Shown here piece by piece: positions 13,519-18,511 of a stretch of 18,511 nucleotides of DNA (positions within the stretch are counted from its first letter, which is position 1; each line of letters starts with the position of its first letter). Under the pieces are notes generated by a model. That model saw only the letters and a program-made list of their open reading frames with translations, was not told where the DNA came from and did not search any database. The position numbers and the translations under genes are program-made. The stretch covers positions 2,754 to 21,264 of the forward strand of contig JAHFRS010000006.1 of assembly GCA_023266155.1 (NCBI GenBank), given 5' to 3'. The DNA is from an archaeon (lineage in GTDB: Archaea > Nanobdellota > Nanobdellia > Woesearchaeales > GW2011-AR9).

Positions 13519-13992
13519 ATGGACGCAAAGATTTTTGGTATAAGAACAGCCGCCAATCGGGAAGACCAGGTTATAGATTACCTTATTTCTAAATTGCGCC
13601 GCGGCATTAATGCTGTGGTGTATAGTGTTGTGCGCCCCCATGGCATGCGCGGCTACATCTTTATTGAGGCTGTATCTAAAGAAGATATCGAAACGGCATT
13701 ACAAGGTGTTCCGTATGCCAGGGGCATTCTAGACCGAGAAATACCTTATATTGAAATTGAACATATGCTGGAACAGGTTAAAGTGGAGATGAATATTCAC
13801 AAGAGTGATATCGTGGAAATCATTTCCGGTCCATTCAAGCGGGAGAATGCTAAAGTTATCCGCATCAACCGCCAGAAGGAAGAAATTGTTGTGGAATTAC
13901 TGGAAGCTGCTGTGCCCATCCCCATTACCGTCAAAATGGATGCCGTGAAAGTGGTCAGAAGGGGAGAGACAGATAAAGAAGGAGAAGAATAA
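13519..13992 (+). CDS. spt5: Transcription elongation factor Spt5 (NusG-like)
   Basis: The 157-residue protein has an NGN domain (about 3-88) with KIFGIRTAANREDQVIDYL, the conserved RPHGMRGYIFIE and the closing hydrophobic patch. A KOW domain (about 98-152) follows with DIVEIISGPFKRENAKVIRI and VKVV. It binds the RNA polymerase clamp, with Spt4, to aid processivity and couple to ribosomes. The order secE-spt5 is typical, but the usual following ribosomal genes (rpl11, rpl1) are absent: the next genes are convergent small membrane proteins. The acidic C-terminal tail (DKEGEE) is short. Confidence 0.94.
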   Translation: MDAKIFGIRTAANREDQVIDYLISKLRRGINAVVYSVVRPHGMRGYIFIEAVSKEDIETALQGVPYARGILDREIPYIEIEHMLEQVKVEMNIHKSDIVEIISGPFKRENAKVIRINRQKEEIVVELLEAAVPIPITVKMDAVKVVRRGETDKEGEE

Positions 13993-14000
13993 GATTTTCT

Positions 14001-14153
14001 TTATTGATTTGATAGCAGTAAGAACAAAGCCAATCCCAGAATAATGATTACGATGGAAATTAAAGCATTTCTTTTACTGAACGCAGAGACAAACAATGCG
14101 ACTGAGAGTAAAGCTGCACCAACGATTCGCGAAAGGAATAGTACTTCAACCAT
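14001..14153 (-). CDS. Small two-span membrane protein
   Basis: A 50-residue product (MVEVLFLSRIVGAALLSVAL... ending LLLSNQ) has two hydrophobic stretches split by the short polar loop SKRNA. Its ATG follows the stop of the partner gene (14155) after 1 nt, so both are on one transcript driven by the TATA box at 14350-14360. It ends convergently 8 nt from spt5. No family recognised. Confidence 0.6.
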   Translation of the reverse strand: MVEVLFLSRIVGAALLSVALFVSAFSKRNALISIVIIILGLALFLLLSNQ

Positions 14154-14154
14154 T

Positions 14155-14328
14155 TTAGCCTTCCACCTTGTCACCTAACGCTAATAGCAAGCCGCCGAAT
14201 CCCACAAAAGCTGCTCCGACAATAGTTCTGTTCAAAGCCGTGAAGAAAAAACCTAATGAGCCGACCAGCGCACCAATGAGCTTAATCAAAAGCCCGGTCG
14301 AGAGAACGACTTTGCCTGATTTGTCCAT
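14155..14328 (-). CDS. Small two-span membrane protein, first of a pair
   Basis: A 57-residue product (MDKSGKVVLSTGLLIKL... ending LLLALGDKVEG) has two Gly-rich hydrophobic segments and charged ends. The TATA box (TTATTTAAATC, 14350-14360) is centred 26 nt upstream of the ATG, the window's leaderless spacing. That, the clean reading frame and the immediate second gene make this real rather than chance. No known function. Confidence 0.65.
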   Translation of the reverse strand: MDKSGKVVLSTGLLIKLIGALVGSLGFFFTALNRTIVGAAFVGFGGLLLALGDKVEG

Positions 14329-14349
14329 AAAATATTAAAAGCAAAGGAA

Positions 14350-14383
14350 TTATTTAAATCTTCCTGTGCAAAACTTTAAAAAG
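14350..14383. promoter_or_regulatory. Divergent promoters of the small membrane pair and tRNA-Gly
   Basis: TTATTTAAATC (14350-14360) serves the minus-strand pair. CTTTAAAAAG (14374-14383) serves tRNA-Gly, whose predicted transcription start would fall around 14404, just ahead of base 1 at 14407. Confidence 0.5.
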
Positions 14384-14442
14384 CATCAGAGTTCCTTTTG
14401 GTTCATACGGCTGTGGTCTAGTGGTATGATCCGAGCTTCCCA

Positions 14443-14495
14443 TAAAAATTTAAGAAAAGTTTGATGAGAACAGACCTTCCTGAAAGTTTAGAAAG
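14443..14495 (+). other. tRNA-Gly intron 1 (37/38)
   Basis: This 53-nt intron follows A37. In the BHB model the central helix TTCC/AGAA has a C-A mismatch at its inner end, and the bulges are CAT and AGA. Cutting after the second bulge base restores the loop TTCCCAA. Confidence 0.82.
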
Positions 14496-14516
14496 AGCTT
14501 GTGATCCGGGTTCGAT

Positions 14517-14550
14517 GGTCAGGGATTATGGAAGATATCCTCACCGAATG
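14517..14550 (+). other. tRNA-Gly intron 2 (T loop, 59/60)
   Basis: This 34-nt intron splits the T loop. The T stem CCGGG/CCCGG is the outer helix. The central helix TTCG/CGAA is four perfect pairs, and the bulges are ATG and TGT. This is a textbook 3-4-3 BHB. Excision gives TTCGATT, the usual tRNA-Gly T loop. Confidence 0.9.
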
Positions 14551-14638
14551 TCCCGGCAGCCGTATTTTTTAGATAAACTTTTTAAGGCATTTCATATTCC
14601 TTTCACCAACAGGACTGTAAAAAAAGAGGGGAATAATC

Positions 14639-15232
14639 ATGACAATCTGGACAATTGCCAGCACTGGACTTTCTTACATTCTGTCACTTCTCTGGACTTG
14701 GCTGCTCATTTTTGCCGCTCCATTCGCCCAGCCCGCGATGCTGTGGATTATTATCCCCATTTACATCAATTGGATTTTTACGGACTTCTTCCAGGAACGT
14801 AAAGGCACATCACTTGGCAACGCCATCACCAATGGGGCAGTAGTCTTCTGGGTAAGCATTGACTGGAGCAGGACTATCGCCAATAGCTGGCCGGGATTTA
14901 GCATTGCAATTATGGTAAAATTCATTTTAATCCTGCTGACGTTTACCTATGGCCTAATCATTATTGTCCAAGGAATTCGTGGGAAAGATTTTGTGGCAAA
15001 ATTTGGCCGCATCAGAGAAGTCACCTATGTCTTATTGATGTTCACACCGGTAATTTATGATGTGTTGCAGCTCAATCTTCAGAATGTGACTGCCATGATT
15101 CTCTGTGCACCCATCTTTTATTATGTGATGGAGCTGATTGACAGAAAAATATTGCCCAAGTCTAAAGTGATCAGCAAACTAGAAGAGGAGGAAGCAACAC
15201 TAGAGAAATTTCAGGACCACCCAATAGCCTGA
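14639..15232 (+). CDS. Multi-span membrane protein of unknown function
   Basis: The 197-residue protein has about five to six hydrophobic spans and a Lys/Glu-rich C-terminal tail (SKLEEEEATLEKFQDHP). The short polar loop FFQERKGTSLGNA after the second span is the main hydrophilic feature, followed by ITNGAVVFWVSIDWSRT. GAGGGG precedes the ATG. It starts 75 nt after tRNA-Gly. I do not recognise the family. Confidence 0.68.
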   Translation: MTIWTIASTGLSYILSLLWTWLLIFAAPFAQPAMLWIIIPIYINWIFTDFFQERKGTSLGNAITNGAVVFWVSIDWSRTIANSWPGFSIAIMVKFILILLTFTYGLIIIVQGIRGKDFVAKFGRIREVTYVLLMFTPVIYDVLQLNLQNVTAMILCAPIFYYVMELIDRKILPKSKVISKLEEEEATLEKFQDHPIA

Positions 15233-15352
15233 TTCTGCCTGATTCTTATTTACCAGTACTAATTCCAGAGCCAAAGAGAAGCTAAAATGAGTCGATACCT
15301 TTTTATACCCTAAACCTTTTTTCCCCATCATTAAAAAAAAGAGGTGATGAGA

Positions 15353-15580
15353 ATGGGATCTTGCATGTGCAGCCACTGTGGTGGTATAATGAAGATTGTG
15401 ACGGGCGGTTTACTGCTGTTGAATGGCTTTCTGTGGCCGCTGTGGGATGGAATTGACGGCTGGATTAAATGGATTGCCGTATTGATGGTGTTGGGCGGGT
15501 TAGTTAAATTGTTTGTGCCCAATAAATGCCCCAACTGTGCAGCGCTGAATCCAGGAATGGCTAAAGGCAAAAAACGATAA
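15353..15580 (+). CDS. Small two-span protein with CxC-x2-C and CxxC zinc-ribbon ends
   Basis: The ATG at 15353 was chosen because GAGGTGAT ends 4 nt upstream; GTG 15344 and ATG 15347 are open too. The 75-residue protein has a cysteine knuckle at the N-terminus (C4, C6, C9 in SCMCSHCGG), two spans (about 13-31 and 38-54), and a second CxxC (C59, C62 in NKCPNCAAL) near the basic C-terminus. The two half-ribbons lie on the same side of the membrane and could jointly bind zinc. A TATA-like TTTTTATAC lies near 15299-15307. No named family. Confidence 0.65.
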   Translation: MGSCMCSHCGGIMKIVTGGLLLLNGFLWPLWDGIDGWIKWIAVLMVLGGLVKLFVPNKCPNCAALNPGMAKGKKR

Positions 15581-15701
15581 GCTTTTCTTTTATTTTTTCT
15601 GTTTTTCTTTTTGTTGTTGATGATTCTCTTGCCAGTGTTTATTAATCTAACAAAACAATTAATGTCGAAAAACATCGGCTAATTCGCTCCCAAATCCTCA
15701 T
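15581..15701. terminator. T-rich convergent termination region
   Basis: Directly after the small zinc-ribbon gene are several T runs (TTTTCTTTTATTTTTTCTG and TTTTTCTTTTTG), as used for archaeal transcription termination. The gap separates it from the convergent P-type ATPase gene. Confidence 0.45.
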
Positions 15702-18272
15702 CTACTCCGAGAATTTCTTATAGAAAAATCGCTTGGCAATTTCCACTGCTATAAAGTACCCCAGCAACACAAAACCAATCAGTACCAGCACTTCCCCGGT
15801 CAGTGGCACAAACTCAAAGAATTTCTGCCCCCACCACAAATAAGGCAAAGCTAAGACCCAAAAGATAGTGATGAAAGAAACCAGCACCAGCCACATGCTA
15901 GGCTTGCTGCGAAAGAAAGTCAAGTGTGTTCGTAAGGAAAAAAGGATAATGATCTCAGAGATGGCCGACATGACAAACCAAGCCGTGCGAAAAACTTCTG
16001 TCGTGGAATGAAATACCAACAGCAGCAGGATGATCAGGATCAAATCAAACAAGGAACTGAGAATGCCAAAATAAAGCATGAAATGGGAAATGAGCTGGAA
16101 ATTCCAGCGCCGTGGCTTATGCAGCAATTCCGGGTCAACCTGATCGGTGGCAATGGTCAAATTAGGGATGTCACTTACAAAATTATTTAACAGAATTTGC
16201 ACGGGGAGTAGCGGCAGAAATTTCAAGAACAGTGAAGATAGAGCGATGGTAAACATATTCCCATAATTAGCGCTAATGGTGTTCAGGATATATTTAGTGA
16301 TATTGCTAAAAATTTTTCTTCCCTGCTCAATGCCAATAACAATGGCATGAAGACTTTTCTTTAAGAGTATAATGTCTGCGGCCTCTTTCGCAATGTTGCT
16401 GCCCGTATCAACGGCAATGCCCACATCAGCCGCTTTAAGCGCTGGCGCATCATTCACTCCGTCACCTAAAAATCCCACAATATGATTTTCTTTGTTTAAA
16501 CTGGCGACAAGATTATATTTTTGTTCTGGTGATACTCTGGCAAACACGGAATACGTTTGCGCATATTCTCCCAGTTTTTGCGGTGTTAATCCTTCCAGTT
16601 CTTCACCAGTGATAATCCTATTTTTAGCAATGAACAACCCCACTTCCTTGCAAATTCGCCAGGTGACCGTCGGACTATCACCGGTAATGATCTTTACCTT
16701 TACTCCTAATCGCTGCAGCAGAGTGAGAGCTTCCTTCGCCGACTTTTTAGGCGGGTCAATAAACAGTAAAAACCCGCGCAGGGTTAAGTGATGCTCATCA
16801 GCACCAGTGGCTTTCGTTTTACGTAACAATTTTTCGAACGATTTCTCAGCAACAGCAATCACTTTATAGCCGTCCAATTCATATTTTTTGACTTGGTTAA
16901 AGATTGTTTTACGACGAGATGGAGTTAGAGGCTGGGTCTTGCCACGATAGAAAGCTCCAGAAGATACGTTCAAGACTGATTCCGGTGCTCCCTTAACTTT
17001 TAATAATACCTGAGAATTCTTACGTACCACCACACCGATACGACGACGTTCATAATCAAACTCGTTCTCAGCGAGGAATTGATATTGTTCCACCTCTGTC
17101 ATGATGCCTTTGGCAGCGTGATGTTCAGCAATAGCCAGATCAATGGGATTTTCCTGAGTTTTATGGGAGACACCACGAGTTGAGCCAGATAAAATTCCCC
17201 CCAGCAGAACCGCGACATCTTTCCTGCCTTCCAAGTCAACATAGTTATATAATGTCAGTTTTCCTTCCGTTAACGTGCCGGTTTTGTCACAGCATAACGT
17301 GTCGATATTCCCTAAATCCTCTACGGAAGACAGCCGTTTGGTGATGACATTCTCTTTAGCCATGTTTGACGCGCCACGAGATAAAGTTACCGTCATGACC
17401 ACTGGTAAAATTTCTGGGGTGATACCAACCGCCAGCGCTAAGGCAAACATAAAAGAATTAAAGTGGCCCTTGCCAAGGAAGGCATTGACTAAAAAAATAA
17501 ACAAGGTCATCACGACAATGATTTTTACCAGCAGTTTACTAAATTTGTGAATGCTTTTTTGAAAATCAGCCTCCGGCTCTTTTTTATGCAGATATGCTGC
17601 CGTATGGCCAAAAAAAGTTTTTTTGCCAGTGGCGGTAATGATGCCATGCGCCGTACCACTCATGATGGTCGTTCCCAGAAAAACCATATTATGTAATTGA
17701 GTTGGCAGCTGCTGATGAGCTGAAAGAAGGTTCACGGTTTTAGAAACGGGCAGCGATTCTCCCGTTAGGGAAGATTCATCGACAGTTAATCCCCTTACCT
17801 TCAGCACGCGGATATCTGCCGGAACAACATCACCTCTGGCTAAGTAAACGATATCGCCCTGAACGAGTTCCCGAGAATCAATCTCTTGTACTTGTCCATC
17901 CCGCAGAACTTTAGCAGTATAGGAAACATACTTTTTAAGTTCATTGATGGTCTGTTCAGCTCGATATTCCTGAAAAAAAGCTAAGATGACATTCAGGCAA
18001 ATCATCAGAAAAATAACCGCCGCATTAAGCCTTTCCCCTAACACATATGAGATCACCGTTGCCGCTAACAGGATCAGGATTAAAGGGCTGCGAAATTGCC
18101 AGACGAACAGGCGTAAGGCCTGCCAACGCTCTTTCTTTTCCAAGTCGTTGGGCCCCTGAGACTGCCAACGTTCTTGAACCTGCTGAGCCGTAAGACCAGA
18201 AGGAGAAGTTTTAAAGTACTGATAGAGCTGTTTCACGGGCATCGACCAGGCCGCTTCCTCTTTTTTTAACAT
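15702..18272 (-). CDS. mgtA: MgtA-like P-type ATPase (P3B, Mg2+ import)
   Basis: The open frame extends to 18332, but ATG 18272 is chosen because the TATA box (18294-18303) is 26 nt upstream. That gives 856 residues, close to MgtA length. Features in order: a cytosolic N-terminus with a Cation_ATPase_N-like helix, the first spans, the actuator motif TGES (about 170-173), PEILP in the fourth span (about 286-290), the phosphorylated DKTGT (Asp329), the hinge GDGVNDAPALK, and six C-terminal spans. The end region DIPNLTIATDQVDPELLHKPRRW matches the MgtA form (YD-x-SQ...KPRRW) rather than SERCA or heavy-metal pumps, and no N-terminal CxxC metal domain exists. It would import Mg2+ at the cell membrane. 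Other P2/P3 pumps are less likely. Confidence 0.85.
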   Translation of the reverse strand: MLKKEEAAWSMPVKQLYQYFKTSPSGLTAQQVQERWQSQGPNDLEKKERWQALRLFVWQFRSPLILILLAATVISYVLGERLNAAVIFLMICLNVILAFFQEYRAEQTINELKKYVSYTAKVLRDGQVQEIDSRELVQGDIVYLARGDVVPADIRVLKVRGLTVDESSLTGESLPVSKTVNLLSAHQQLPTQLHNMVFLGTTIMSGTAHGIITATGKKTFFGHTAAYLHKKEPEADFQKSIHKFSKLLVKIIVVMTLFIFLVNAFLGKGHFNSFMFALALAVGITPEILPVVMTVTLSRGASNMAKENVITKRLSSVEDLGNIDTLCCDKTGTLTEGKLTLYNYVDLEGRKDVAVLLGGILSGSTRGVSHKTQENPIDLAIAEHHAAKGIMTEVEQYQFLAENEFDYERRRIGVVVRKNSQVLLKVKGAPESVLNVSSGAFYRGKTQPLTPSRRKTIFNQVKKYELDGYKVIAVAEKSFEKLLRKTKATGADEHHLTLRGFLLFIDPPKKSAKEALTLLQRLGVKVKIITGDSPTVTWRICKEVGLFIAKNRIITGEELEGLTPQKLGEYAQTYSVFARVSPEQKYNLVASLNKENHIVGFLGDGVNDAPALKAADVGIAVDTGSNIAKEAADIILLKKSLHAIVIGIEQGRKIFSNITKYILNTISANYGNMFTIALSSLFLKFLPLLPVQILLNNFVSDIPNLTIATDQVDPELLHKPRRWNFQLISHFMLYFGILSSLFDLILIILLLLVFHSTTEVFRTAWFVMSAISEIIILFSLRTHLTFFRSKPSMWLVLVSFITIFWVLALPYLWWGQKFFEFVPLTGEVLVLIGFVLLGYFIAVEIAKRFFYKKFSE

Positions 18273-18293
18273 GAGACAATGAAAGCGAGATGG

Positions 18294-18303
18294 TTTTATA
18301 TAT
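18294..18303 (-). promoter_or_regulatory. TATA box of the P-type ATPase gene
   Basis: TTTTATATAT (plus strand) is about 26 nt upstream of the ATG at 18272, which decides that start over the upstream in-frame ATG at 18332. Confidence 0.6.
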
Positions 18304-18349
18304 CTTATTATGGTGAAATATAGTGAGGGCAATAAATATTCGTAGATTA

Positions 18350-18392
18350 TAGATAACTGCGTAAATTAGATCACATTACACGCAGTTATCTA
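18350..18392. repeat. Long hairpin 1 upstream of the ATPase gene
   Basis: Thirteen perfect pairs (TAGATAACTGCGT at 18350-18362 with ACGCAGTTATCTA at 18380-18392) surround a 17-nt loop. No T run follows on either strand, so it is not a plain terminator. The hairpin abuts the next one with no gap. Confidence 0.75.
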
Positions 18393-18440
18393 ATAGTAAA
18401 CTGCGATAATCGGTGTGCGATATCTTTCGCAGTTTACTAT
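18393..18440. repeat. Long hairpin 2, same outer stem as the 92-bp repeat
   Basis: Fourteen perfect pairs (ATAGTAAACTGCGA at 18393-18406 with TCGCAGTTTACTAT at 18427-18440) surround a 20-nt loop. The outer eight pairs ATAGTAAA/TTTACTAT equal those of the hairpin in the 92-bp repeat, while the inner stem matches hairpin 1 (ACTGCG). The remaining sequence to the window end shows no feature I can name. Confidence 0.75.
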
Positions 18441-18511
18441 ACTATTGTCTTGCCCGAACTATATCTAAAGGCATTTGGACGAATATTAAATGCTTTTATT
18501 ATAATAACTCG

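Larger units (their letters stand above)
14407..14564 (+). tRNA. tRNA-Gly (CCC) with two introns
   Basis: Removing two introns gives a 71-nt tRNA. The acceptor is ACGGCTG/CAGCCGT with discriminator A. The D arm matches the usual tRNA-Gly form GTCTAGTGGTATGAT. The anticodon arm is CGAGC-TTCCCAA-GCTTG (one G-U) with anticodon CCC, and the T arm is CCGGG-TTCGATT-CCCGG. Intron 1 (53 nt, 14443-14495) is at 37/38. Intron 2 (34 nt, 14517-14550) is at 59/60 in the T loop. Base pair 1-72 is A-U, where tRNA-Gly normally has G-C. CCA is not encoded. Six T's follow the discriminator as terminator. The mature variable loop is TGAT. Confidence 0.92.

Noticed and set aside
13211..13528. 105-codon minus-strand frame opposite secE
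   Set aside because: secE on the plus strand has a recognisable product and promoter. The minus frame covers repeat copy B and has no supporting signal.
14461..14802. 113-codon plus-strand frame beginning inside the tRNA
   Set aside because: It starts within tRNA-Gly intron 1, crosses the second intron and the terminator, and then overlaps the real membrane-protein gene in another frame.
15702..18272. Copper- or heavy-metal-exporting P-type ATPase linked to the metal/thiol locus
   Set aside because: The fourth-span motif is PEILP rather than CPC/CPx, there is no N-terminal CxxC domain, and the C-terminal region matches MgtA.
18350..18440. CRISPR repeats or an intrinsic terminator
   Set aside because: There are only two hairpins with different inner stems and no regular spacers. 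Neither is followed by a T run, and both lie upstream of a gene.

Overview
The window is archaeal. It carries an Sss1/SecE-type translocase subunit, an archaeal Spt5 (NGN plus KOW), tRNA genes interrupted by bulge-helix-bulge (BHB) introns, and many genes whose start codon lies about 26-28 nt downstream of a TATA box (leaderless layout). The many small, single-membrane-span, Cys/His/Met-rich proteins would suit an uncultured DPANN-type archaeon. That lineage is inference, because the window holds no rRNA or other firm taxonomic marker.

Layout. 3-1795 (minus): a GTG-started PIG-L/LmbE deacetylase overlapping a GT4 glycosyltransferase, a likely glycan or glycolipid pair. 1871-2704 (minus): an anchored Thr/Ser-rich surface protein. 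2790-2930 (minus): tRNA-Thr(UGU) with two introns. 3003-3094: one copy of a 92-bp repeat. 3096-4240 (minus): a BlaI/MecI-type repressor and a BlaR1-like M48 membrane protease. 4370-11453 (plus): ten genes for membrane-anchored or secreted proteins with paired Cys, His-rich, Met-rich, thioredoxin-like and DxDxDGxCDxCGM motifs, with a hairpin-rich non-coding block at 10623-11013. 11626-12723 (minus): an A+T-rich type I asparaginase. 12724-13298: intergenic, with a folded element and the inverted second copy of the 92-bp repeat. 13299-13992: secE-spt5. 14001-14328 (minus): two tiny membrane proteins. 14407-14564: tRNA-Gly(CCC), again with two introns. 14639-15580: two small membrane proteins. 15702-18272 (minus): an MgtA-like P-type ATPase. 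18350-18440: two tandem hairpins.

How the genes may work together. The most novel locus is 3096-11453. A BlaI-type repressor and a membrane protease with a four-cysteine loop, predicted to lie outside the cell, are divergent from a run of extracytoplasmic thiol- and metal-binding proteins. The run includes a triple thioredoxin-fold protein and two short anchored proteins that both end in LPxMVGGC. I infer an inducible envelope system for transition-metal (perhaps copper) or disulfide stress, sensed by the protease and relayed by cleavage of the repressor. No protein in it identifies the substrate.

The second notable observation is that both tRNA genes carry the same pair of introns, one at 37/38 and one in the T loop at 59/60. 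The third is a family of hairpins sharing the outer stem ATAGTAAA/TTTACTAT, found in the 92-bp repeat and again near the end of the window.
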